Assembly: GCA_964438205.1 (NCBI GenBank)
Contig: CAYTJQ010000043.1
Coordinates: 1 to 30,297, forward strand
Source of the DNA: Pseudohaliea sp964438205
GTDB lineage: Bacteria; Pseudomonadota; Gammaproteobacteria; Pseudomonadales; Halieaceae
Direction of reading: 5' to 3'
DNA: 30,297 nucleotides
Shown: positions 14,797-22,207 of the stretch, in pieces
Layout of the letters: each line of letters opens with the position of its first letter
Position numbering within the stretch: the stretch's first letter is position 1
Notes under the pieces: model-generated
Database searches by the model: none
What the model saw: the letters and a program-made list of their open reading frames with translations, nothing else
Told to the model about the DNA's origin: nothing
Position numbers and translations under genes: made by a program

Positions 14797-16265
14797 GCAT
14801 CGACGTGCTCTGGTTCAAGCGCGACCTGCGCCTCGCGGACCATGCCCCACTGGCGAGCGCCCTCGCCGCCGGCCGGCCGCTGCTGCTCCTGTACATCGTC
14901 GAGCCCATCCTGCTCGCGGATCCGCACTACTCGGAGCGGCACTGGCGGTTCGTCTGGCAGTCCCTCGAGGATCTGCGCGCGCAGCTGGCGGGCCACGGTG
15001 CACAGTTGCACGCGGTCCGCGGCGACGCCGTGGAGGTGCTGCGCCGCGTGCACGACGCCGTGGGCATCGACACGCTGCATTCCCACGAAGAGACGGGGCT
15101 CGCTGTGACCTTCGCGCGCGACCGGGCCGTGGCGCGTTTCTGCGAGGCCGAGGGAATCCGCTGGTCCGAGGCCCCCAGCAACGGGGTGACCCGCGGCCTC
15201 GCGCACCGGCGCGGCTGGAACCGGCGCTGGGGCCGGACCATGCGCGCGCCGCTGGCCACCCCTGCCTGGAGCGGCTACCGCGCTCCGCCGCAGGCGGCGG
15301 TCGACGCGCTGGCGCCGCTGGCCTTCGATCCGCCTGCGGCCTGGCAGCAGAAAGAAACCCTGTTCCAGCGCGGCGGCGAGCGCGCGGCCCGGCGGACCCT
15401 CGAGAGCTTTCTCGACCGCCGGGCGGGACGCTACCAGCTCGACATCTCGAAACCGGCCGCGAGCCGCCGCAGTTGCTCCCGCCTGTCGCCGTACCTGGCC
15501 TGGGGCAACCTGAGCGTGCGCCAGGTTTTCCAGGCCCTGGAGGCACGGCGCCGGGAACCGGGCTGGGGCCGGGCGCTGGCGGCCTTCGAGTCGCGCCTGC
15601 ACTGGCACTGCCATTTCATCCAGAAATTCGAGATGGAGTGCCGCATGGAGCACGAGGAGCTCAACCGGGGCTACCTCGCCCACCCCCGGGGCCGCGACGA
15701 GGCCCTGCTCGCGGCCTGGCGGGAGGGCCGCACGGGCCTGCCGCTCATCGACGCGAGCATGCGCTGCCTCGCCGCCACCGGCTACAGCAACTTCCGCTCC
15801 CGGGCCATGCTGGTCAGCTTTCTCTGCCACCACCTGTGGCAGGACTGGCGCGCCGGGGCCGCGCATCTCGGCGCCCTGTTCCTCGACTTCGAGCCCGGCA
15901 TCCACTACGCGCAGCTGCAGATGCAGGCCGGCGTCACCGGCATCAACACCATCCGCATCTACAACCCGGTGAAGCAGTCGAAGGAGCAGGACCCGGAGGG
16001 CGGGTTCATCCGCCGCTGGGTACCGGAGCTCGCGGAGGTGCCGGCACCGCTGGTCCACACACCCTGGGAGCTGACGCCCATGGAACGGGCCCTGTATGCA
16101 GCCGATGCCTACCCCGCTCCCGTGGTGGACCCGGTCGCCGCGCAGCGCCGGGCGCGGGAGACGCTCTGGGCCCTGAAAAGCGATCCCCGGGTACGCGCCG
16201 AGCGCGAGCGCATCCTCGACCGGCACGTGGAGCGCCGTTTTCACGGGGGCGCGGCGCCCGGCTAG
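14793..16265 (+). CDS. Cryptochrome/photolyase-family flavoprotein with atypical FAD pocket
   Basis: This 490-residue protein has the photolyase layout. An N-terminal antenna-type alpha/beta domain starts with VLWFKRDLRLADHAPL. The FAD-binding helical domain contains SRLSPYLAWGNLS, RLHWHCHFIQKFEMECRMEHE, YSNFRSRAMLVSFL, LFLDFEPGIHYAQLQMQAG and INTIRIYNPVKQSKEQDPEG. In E. coli PhrB the FAD region reads NGGWQWAAS and carries the terminal tryptophan of the electron-transfer chain. Here that stretch is replaced by EPGIHYAQLQMQAG, with three extra residues and no tryptophan. It belongs to a bacterial branch distinct from classic CPD photolyases. Repair of UV dimers is likely from the fold and from coupling to the Cho-like nuclease, but the lesion specificity is not proven. 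Confidence 0.87.
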   Translation: MSIDVLWFKRDLRLADHAPLASALAAGRPLLLLYIVEPILLADPHYSERHWRFVWQSLEDLRAQLAGHGAQLHAVRGDAVEVLRRVHDAVGIDTLHSHEETGLAVTFARDRAVARFCEAEGIRWSEAPSNGVTRGLAHRRGWNRRWGRTMRAPLATPAWSGYRAPPQAAVDALAPLAFDPPAAWQQKETLFQRGGERAARRTLESFLDRRAGRYQLDISKPAASRRSCSRLSPYLAWGNLSVRQVFQALEARRREPGWGRALAAFESRLHWHCHFIQKFEMECRMEHEELNRGYLAHPRGRDEALLAAWREGRTGLPLIDASMRCLAATGYSNFRSRAMLVSFLCHHLWQDWRAGAAHLGALFLDFEPGIHYAQLQMQAGVTGINTIRIYNPVKQSKEQDPEGGFIRRWVPELAEVPAPLVHTPWELTPMERALYAADAYPAPVVDPVAAQRRARETLWALKSDPRVRAERERILDRHVERRFHGGAAPG

Positions 16266-16333
16266 GCCGCCGTGCACCGCCGGACCCGGGGGACTACCAT
16301 GGGGGCCCGATCGGCTTTACCCGGAGAGTTCCC

Positions 16334-18172
16334 ATGGCACGCAGCCTGAAGTTCCTGCTGATCATCCTGGTCTTCCTGGCCCTGGTCGCGCTCGCCGGCC
16401 TCCTCCTCGTCGACCGGGAGCGCCTGGTGGCGATGGCCAGCGAGCGCCTCGAGGCCGAGACCGGTGCCCGGCTCACGGTGCAGGGGGACGTGGCCCTGTC
16501 GCTGTTCCCGCGGCTTTCCCTGGCGCTCGATGAGGCGACCCTCGAGACGCCGGACGGAGGCCCGGTACTCCGCGCCGGCAACCTCGCCATCGGCCTCGCG
16601 GTGCTGCCCCTGCTCCGCGGCAGCGTGGAGATCGACCGGCTCTTCCTCGAGGACGCCGAGCTCACCCGCGTGGCCGACCCCGCCGAGGCGCGCGCCGCCG
16701 CCGCAGACTCGACCGTGGGCCTGTCCAACGCCGAGCTCGACGCCCTCTACGCGGCGCGGCGGGCGGCACGCCGCGTGGACGCCGGCGGCGCCGAGGCCCT
16801 GGCCGCGCCCCTGGCCCTGGACGTGGGTGAACTCAGCCTGCGGAACATCCGCCTGCGCACCGTGGACCCCGCCGGCGAGACACTCTCCCTGGTCCACCTG
16901 CAGCACTTCACCGCCGAGGGTGTGAACACGGCGGGGCGGGAGACGCCGCTGCAGCTCCTCCTCCGTATTCCCGGCAGCGGAGACGAGACGGCGCTGGAGA
17001 TCGCCGCCGCCGGCCGCCTGCGCACGGACCTCGACGCCGGCCGCATCGCCCTGCCCGCCCTCTCGGTCACGGTGACCGGCCTGAGCGCGGAACCGCTCGA
17101 GGTCGAGCTGAGCGGCGACGTTGACCTCGCTCGCGAAGCCGGCGACTTCCGGATCTCGCTCGCGGTCGCCGACACCCGGGGCGAAGGCACGGTGCGCTAC
17201 GCGCAGGCCGGGAGCCCGATGATCGACGCCAGCCTCGAGCTCGACCGCTTCACCCCGGCCCTGTTCGCGCTGGCGGGCCCGGAGGCGGCCGGGGACGTCC
17301 CGGAGAGCACGGGCGAGCTGCCTTACGATGCGCTGCGGGCCATGGACACGGCCGCGCGCCTCACCATCGGCGAGGTGCAGCTCGGAGCGCACCGGCTCAC
17401 GGGCGTGCGCGCGACGCTGCGGGCCGTCGAGGGCAAGGTGACGCTGAGCGATGTGAGCGGCGAGTTGCACGGCGGCAGGATCGGCCTCTCGGCAACGCTG
17501 GATGCCCACTACGCCCCGGCGACGCTGGAAAGCCGCGGCGCGGTCAGTGAACTCGCCCTGGGCAGCGCCCTCGAGGCACTCGACAGCCCGGTGGCGGGCA
17601 GCGGCACGGCCAGCCTGACCTGGGACCTGAGCAGCCGCGGTGATGACAGCGAGGCGCTGGTCGCGGCGCTCACCGGCCCGGTGACCCTGCGCACGGACGC
17701 GGTGACCGTCGAGGACGTTGCAGTACAGCAGGCGTTCTGCCGGGTGGTGGCGCTCGCCAAGGGCGACCCGCTGAGCCAGCCGTTCCCCGCGGATACGGCC
17801 TTCGACGCCCTCGAGGCCGACATCGCCCTCGGCGGCGGCCGGGCGCGCCTCGAGCGCCTGGCCGCGACGCTGCCCGGCATCGCCCTCGCCGGCCGGGGCG
17901 ACCTCGCCCTGCTGGCAGGGGACTTCACCGCCACGATCGGCGGCCGGCTGCAGCCCGCGCTGGCCGAGTTGGACCCCGCCTGCGCCGTCGACGAGCGGTT
18001 GCTGGCGCTCACCTTCCCGGTGGCCTGCGAGGGCAACCTCGGCGGCGAACCGAAGGACTGGTGCGCCCTCGACGCCGAGGCGGTCATCGAGGACGCGCTG
18101 AAGAACGAGGCCAGGAAAAAACTGGAAAAGAAAGCCGGCAAACTGCTCGACAAGTTCTTCGACGCGGACTAG
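16334..18172 (+). CDS. AsmA family protein
   Basis: This 612-residue protein has an N-terminal signal anchor (about 5-25, LKFLLIILVFLALVALAGLLL). A long periplasmic beta-rich region follows with the AsmA pattern: SERLEAETGARLTVQGDVALSLFPRLSLALDEATL at the start, and later SLTWDLSSRGD, LTGPVTLRTDAV, GGGRARLERLAATLPGIALAGRGDLAL and a conserved CRVVALAKGD block. AsmA-like proteins are bridge- or chorein-type factors linked to outer-membrane lipid homeostasis. The C-terminus is lysine-rich (ARKKLEKKAGKLLDKFF). The ATG at 16334 has a good GGAGAG site. The gene starts 68 bases after the photolyase stop, so it may be read from the same transcript, but no functional link is evident. Confidence 0.9.
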   Translation: MARSLKFLLIILVFLALVALAGLLLVDRERLVAMASERLEAETGARLTVQGDVALSLFPRLSLALDEATLETPDGGPVLRAGNLAIGLAVLPLLRGSVEIDRLFLEDAELTRVADPAEARAAAADSTVGLSNAELDALYAARRAARRVDAGGAEALAAPLALDVGELSLRNIRLRTVDPAGETLSLVHLQHFTAEGVNTAGRETPLQLLLRIPGSGDETALEIAAAGRLRTDLDAGRIALPALSVTVTGLSAEPLEVELSGDVDLAREAGDFRISLAVADTRGEGTVRYAQAGSPMIDASLELDRFTPALFALAGPEAAGDVPESTGELPYDALRAMDTAARLTIGEVQLGAHRLTGVRATLRAVEGKVTLSDVSGELHGGRIGLSATLDAHYAPATLESRGAVSELALGSALEALDSPVAGSGTASLTWDLSSRGDDSEALVAALTGPVTLRTDAVTVEDVAVQQAFCRVVALAKGDPLSQPFPADTAFDALEADIALGGGRARLERLAATLPGIALAGRGDLALLAGDFTATIGGRLQPALAELDPACAVDERLLALTFPVACEGNLGGEPKDWCALDAEAVIEDALKNEARKKLEKKAGKLLDKFFDAD

Positions 18173-18537
18173 TTGAGCACCCGGTAGCCCCGGCCGCGCA
18201 GGCACTGCTTCACGACGCGTACCTCCTCCTGCTCACCGCGGGACGCCCCCTTGGCGGCGCCGGACACCGCGCCCACGCCCGCACCGCGGGCCGTGCTGTC
18301 GCGGCTGCCGCCGGTAATGGCGCCGATGGCGCCGCCGATGACGCCGCCGCTGGCGGCGCCCTTGGCGACCTTCTCCCCGGTGCGCACCTGTTCCGCGTAG
18401 GCCTGGCACTCGGCCAGGTCCTGCCGGTAGCGCGCCATGTCGACGCCTTTCTCGTCGATGATGATTTCCTTCGTGGTGGTGCAGCCGGCCAGGACCAGCC
18501 CTGCCGCAAGCGCTACCGCCCAATGCCTGAGTGCCAT
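18169..18537 (-). CDS. Glycine-zipper outer-membrane lipoprotein
   Basis: This 122-residue protein has a lipoprotein signal peptide (ALAAGLVLAGC, lipobox Cys19). A glycine-zipper segment follows at about 58-97 (KGAASGGVIGGAIGAITGGS and GAGVGAVSGAAKGAS), the repeat type that packs helices in or at the outer membrane. Two further cysteines (in AECQAYA and VKQCLRGRGY) could form a disulfide. It is of the YMGG/Gly-zipper small lipoprotein kind and its exact role is unknown. Its stop interlocks with that of the convergent AsmA gene. It lies 27 bases from, and in the same direction as, the upstream exported amidohydrolase, so it could be co-transcribed. Confidence 0.85.
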   Translation of the reverse strand: MALRHWAVALAAGLVLAGCTTTKEIIIDEKGVDMARYRQDLAECQAYAEQVRTGEKVAKGAASGGVIGGAIGAITGGSRDSTARGAGVGAVSGAAKGASRGEQEEVRVVKQCLRGRGYRVLN

Positions 18538-18564
18538 GACGCCTCCCTGTCGCGCGCGACCGCG

Positions 18565-20163
18565 CTATTGCCCGGCCTCTGCGGCCTTCTGCGCGGCGAC
18601 CAGCTCGCGCACGTCCTCGAGCAGCGCCGGCGCATCGAACACGATACCGTCGCGCACGGTGTAACGCACGCCGCCCACGCGCTCCATCTCTCCCGTTGTA
18701 CGGTTGAGCCGGCGGTGTCCCGTTGCATAGAGAAGCTTGAAATTGGCCAGCGGGTTCTCGTCGACGATCACCAGGTCCGCCCGCTTGCCCACCTCGACGC
18801 TGCCGGTAAGGTCATCGATCCCGAGCAGCTCGGCGCCGTTCAGGGTCGCGGCCTGCAGCACTTCCAGGGGATGGAAGCCGGCCTCCTGCAGGAGCTCGAG
18901 CTCGCGGATGTAGGCGAAGCCGTAGACCTTGTAGATGAAGCCGGCGTCGGAGCCGGCCACCACCCGGCCGCCGGCGTTCTTGTAATCGTTGACGAAGCGC
19001 ATCCAGCGCCGGTAGTTGCGCTTCCAGGCGACCTCGTGCGCCGTGGTCCAGTCGAAGAAATAGGACCCGTGGATCTCGGGGTCCGGCTCGAAGGCGCGGG
19101 CCAGGTAGGGCATCGTGTAGGCGTCGTGCCAGTCGGCATTGCGGGCACGCATCACGTCGCGGCTGGCCTCGTAGATGGTGAAGGTCGGCGACAGGGTGAA
19201 GTCCAGGCTCACCAGCTCGTCGATGGTGCGCCGCCAGGTGTCCGAGCCCGGGGCCGCCGCCTGCAGCCAGAGCCGGCCGGCCTCGCCGAAGCGGTCCTGC
19301 TCGTCGCCGTAGTTGTAGTCGAGCGGGTAGTCCTGGATCACCCGGTCCTCAAACATGGCCTCCGGCAGCCCGTACCAGTGCTCCATGCTGTCGAGACCGA
19401 GGCGGGCGCTGTCGAGGACGTTGGTCTGCACCACGGACAGCTGCGCATGGTGGTACGAGGTCTTCATGTCGAGGCGCTTCGCCTCGTCCATGGCGGCCGC
19501 GAAGGGGCCGGGCCGGGCGCCGCGGAACTTGACGCCGTCGGCCCCGCGCTCGTGTACGGCCCTCACCCAGCTGCGGGCCGCCTCCGCCGTGGCCGTCTCC
19601 GGCGGGAACATGGCGTGCACGCGCAGGCGCGGCGCGCTGATCTCGCCGGCCGCCGCCCGCTCCCGGTGCGCCAGGGTCCAGCCCAGGCCCATGACCGCGC
19701 CCACATCGCGGACCGTGGTCACCCCGTGGGTCAGCCACAGCTTGAGCACGTACTCCGGGTCCGTGAGCGCGCCCGCCGCGGCATGCGATGGGGTGCCGAG
19801 GTGGACGTGGGCATCGATGAGCCCCGGCAGGACGTAGCCCCCGGCCACATCGATGACCTCGCCCTCCGCGGCGAGGTCATCGGGCCGGCTGCCGGCGATG
19901 CGGGTGATCGTGTCGTTCTCGATGGTGAGGGTCACCGGCCCGACCGGCGGCGCACCGGTGCCGTCCACGAGCATGGCGTTGGCCACCGTGAGCCGCGGGA
20001 ACGGCCCGCGCGCCTCGTCGCCCCGGGGCGGGGCTTGCCGTGGCGGGTCGACCTCGCCGCTGGCGAGAACGCGGCTGATGCCCTCCTCCCCGGGCGTCAC
20101 GGCAAGAGCGGCAGGCGCGGCGAGGGCGAGGACGAGCGCCAGGGCGCGGTGGAGGCGGGGCAT
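18565..20163 (-). CDS. Exported metal-dependent amidohydrolase
   Basis: This 532-residue protein has a clear Sec signal peptide (RALALVLALAAPAALA, cleavage near residue 21) and an amidohydrolase-superfamily TIM barrel. Metal ligands are visible as HxH in LIDAHVHLG (119 and 121), a lysine in GADGVKFRG that may be the carboxylated bridging residue, histidines in TSYHHAQL and DSMEHWYG, and the catalytic aspartate in VAGSDAGF. The C-terminal sandwich (IDDLTGSVEVGKRADLVIVDENPLANF) is typical of the imidazolonepropionase/prolidase-like branch, which includes secreted Xaa-Pro dipeptidases and related hydrolases. The substrate cannot be read. It lies 33 bases after the cytosolic amidohydrolase gene in the same direction, so the two probably form an operon. 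Confidence 0.88.
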   Translation of the reverse strand: MPRLHRALALVLALAAPAALAVTPGEEGISRVLASGEVDPPRQAPPRGDEARGPFPRLTVANAMLVDGTGAPPVGPVTLTIENDTITRIAGSRPDDLAAEGEVIDVAGGYVLPGLIDAHVHLGTPSHAAAGALTDPEYVLKLWLTHGVTTVRDVGAVMGLGWTLAHRERAAAGEISAPRLRVHAMFPPETATAEAARSWVRAVHERGADGVKFRGARPGPFAAAMDEAKRLDMKTSYHHAQLSVVQTNVLDSARLGLDSMEHWYGLPEAMFEDRVIQDYPLDYNYGDEQDRFGEAGRLWLQAAAPGSDTWRRTIDELVSLDFTLSPTFTIYEASRDVMRARNADWHDAYTMPYLARAFEPDPEIHGSYFFDWTTAHEVAWKRNYRRWMRFVNDYKNAGGRVVAGSDAGFIYKVYGFAYIRELELLQEAGFHPLEVLQAATLNGAELLGIDDLTGSVEVGKRADLVIVDENPLANFKLLYATGHRRLNRTTGEMERVGGVRYTVRDGIVFDAPALLEDVRELVAAQKAAEAGQ

Positions 20164-20196
20164 GCGGTTCTCCTTGTTCGGTCGGCGGCGCCGGGC

Positions 20197-22071
20197 TCAG
20201 GCCGCGCGCAGGGCGCGGCCGAGAGGACGACTGCCGAGCACCGGCGTGAACGCGTCGTCTTCCCAGACCGACTCCCCGCGGATGAACACCTGGCGCACGA
20301 TGCCCTGCGGGCGGTTGACCAGCTGATGATGCTCGAAGAGGTCGCGGTAGATGTACTCGCGGGTGTCGTTGCAGTCCCAGTCGCGCAGGCGCTCCGGGTC
20401 GATGAGGGTGATGTCTGCCTGCGCGCCGATATCCAGGGTGCCGACGTCGAGGCCGAAGAAGTCCGCCGGCTCCCGGGTCAGCCGGCGCACCATGCGGCCC
20501 ACGGTGTCGAGGCCCTGCTGCTGGGCGAGCTTCAGGGACATGAGGTTGCCGTCGAAGAAGGCCATGTTGGTGATGTGCGCGCCGGAGTCGTTGAAGCCCG
20601 GCAGCGCGCGCTCGTGCAGCAGGTAATCCAGCGTCGCCCGATTGCCCACGTTGCCGACGTCGGTCCAGAAGCGGAAGCCCTTGTCGTACTCGCGCAGCAG
20701 GTGGAGCATGAAGTCGGCGTCGTCGCCGAGGGGCTTCCGGAAGGCGGCCAGCGCGGTCTCCTCGTCCGCGGAGCGCGCGGCATCGCCGGCGCCCGCCTGG
20801 TAGGCGAGCACCCGCTCGTAGACCGCCTGCAGCGTCTCGCCGTCCCACTCGCCAACCGGCGCCCCGTCGAAGACCAGCCGGTCCAGCTCCCGCACCACCA
20901 TGTGCTCCGGGAAGCCGAGCTTCGCCTTCAGGTGGGCGAGGTTGCGGCCGCGGCGGCCGTGGTGCCAGTCGGCGCGGAAGGCCTCGACCCAGGCCGGGTC
21001 GTCGAGGAGCGCGCGGCGGCCGGCCACGTCGTCGTATTCCTTCGCGATGAGCCGGCAGGTGCTGTCGAGCTCCTCGTACATGGGACTGACGATGCCGTCG
21101 GACCAGATACGGAAGTTCGTGCCCAGGGCCTGGAAGTGCAGGTCGCCCTTGAACAGGGAGCTGTTCATGAGCCCGGCGAAGCCGAGAAAGGCCTTCGCCG
21201 CCCGCGGCGCCAGCGCGAACTCCATGACCGAGAGGGCCGAGGTCTTCAGGGTCCTGCCGAAGAGCCGGCCGCTGGTGAGCGCGAAGTAGAGCAGTGCCGT
21301 GGCCCGGTTCTGCAGGATCGGCGTGGTCTGCCAGACCCGGTCGTGGCCGCGCACGGCCTTCAGCAGCCGCTTGAGCTCGCCGAAGCTGGCAAACTGTGTC
21401 GGGATACGCTTGTCCGTGTGCGGGTCGTTGGCCAGGTAATGGAAGGGCAGGCCGTCGGTGCTCATCCCGACATAGCCCTGGCGCAGGGCCGCCTCGAGCA
21501 GTTCTTCCATGCGCGCCAGCTCGGCGCCCGTGGGCGCGCGGCTGATGCTGTCGTCCAGCCCCATGGCCTCGATACGCAGCATGGAGTGCGGCACGAAAGC
21601 GCCGATGTTGGGCCCCAGCGGCAGCGTGTCGAAGTGGTCCAGGTAGTCGCCCGTGTTGTCCCAGGTGATCGCCTCGACGCACTTGCGCAGCACGCTCTTG
21701 GGGATGTTCTCCACCCGGGTGAAGCAGTCGATGATCGGCTCCTGTCCGCCGAAAGCCTGGGTGCCGAAGCAGGTGCCGAGGCTGCAGTTGCCGACAAGCA
21801 CCGTGGTGGTGCCGTGGCGGACCACCTCGGGCAGGGTGGGCTCCAGGTCCACCTCCAGGTCGAGATGCGTGTGAATGTCGAGGAGGCCGGGCATGAGCCA
21901 GAGCCCGTCGGCGTCCACGACCCGCCCGGCCTGGTTCGCCGGCAGGGCGCTGCCCTTGGCGGCGATACGGCCCTTGCACAGCGCGAGGTCGAGTTTCCGC
22001 GGCGCATCGCCGCTGCCGTCGAAGACGGTCGCGTTGCGGATGAGAACGTCCCAGGACTGCGCGTCACCCAT
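20197..22071 (-). CDS. N-acyl-D-amino-acid deacylase-like amidohydrolase
   Basis: This 624-residue cytosolic amidohydrolase has no signal peptide. The N-terminal sandwich DVLIRNATVFDGSG and the HxH motif in GLLDIHTHLD (67 and 69) are followed by TTTVLVGNCSLGTCFG. That cysteine sits where D-aminoacylase has its metal-bridging Cys. Further on are GYVGMSTDGLPFHY, PGFNDSGAHITNM with the catalytic aspartate, and the C-terminal GTLDIGAQADITLIDPERL. These suit the D-aminoacylase/N-acyl-D-Glu deacylase family (Amidohydro_3), although at 624 residues it is longer than the usual 480-500, with extra sequence in the middle. The ATG at 22071 follows AGGTGA. It is the first gene of a two-amidohydrolase run and diverges from selO. 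Confidence 0.87.
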   Translation of the reverse strand: MGDAQSWDVLIRNATVFDGSGDAPRKLDLALCKGRIAAKGSALPANQAGRVVDADGLWLMPGLLDIHTHLDLEVDLEPTLPEVVRHGTTTVLVGNCSLGTCFGTQAFGGQEPIIDCFTRVENIPKSVLRKCVEAITWDNTGDYLDHFDTLPLGPNIGAFVPHSMLRIEAMGLDDSISRAPTGAELARMEELLEAALRQGYVGMSTDGLPFHYLANDPHTDKRIPTQFASFGELKRLLKAVRGHDRVWQTTPILQNRATALLYFALTSGRLFGRTLKTSALSVMEFALAPRAAKAFLGFAGLMNSSLFKGDLHFQALGTNFRIWSDGIVSPMYEELDSTCRLIAKEYDDVAGRRALLDDPAWVEAFRADWHHGRRGRNLAHLKAKLGFPEHMVVRELDRLVFDGAPVGEWDGETLQAVYERVLAYQAGAGDAARSADEETALAAFRKPLGDDADFMLHLLREYDKGFRFWTDVGNVGNRATLDYLLHERALPGFNDSGAHITNMAFFDGNLMSLKLAQQQGLDTVGRMVRRLTREPADFFGLDVGTLDIGAQADITLIDPERLRDWDCNDTREYIYRDLFEHHQLVNRPQGIVRQVFIRGESVWEDDAFTPVLGSRPLGRALRAA

Positions 22072-22153
22072 GAATTCACCTAATAGAAACAGGGACTTAA
22101 GCGGGGCACCGGCGCTTTCGCGACGGCGCGATCGCCGCTAAGGTTACCGCTGT

Positions 22154-22183
22154 GGTGCCGGCCGCGCCAACTCCGCCGGCACC
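22154..22183. repeat. Inverted repeat in the selO leader
   Basis: GGTGCCGGC (22154-22162) and GCCGGCACC (22175-22183) form perfect 9-bp arms around a 12-base loop. The repeat ends about 10 bases before the AGGAG ribosome-binding site of selO. It could be an operator or a leader hairpin, and no function is shown. Confidence 0.4.
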
Positions 22184-22207
22184 TGCCAACCAGGAGTCGC
22201 CAACACC

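Noticed and set aside
18061..22083. A 1340-codon open frame on the plus strand across the amidohydrolases
   Set aside because: It is antisense to two clear amidohydrolase genes and its translation is low-complexity Arg/Gly/Ala/His-rich sequence with no motif. It is a by-product of high GC.
22131..22138. GCGATCGC-like motif near 22130 as a regulatory site
   Set aside because: It is a single 8-base GC palindrome, expected by chance in this composition, with no repeat elsewhere in the intergenic region.
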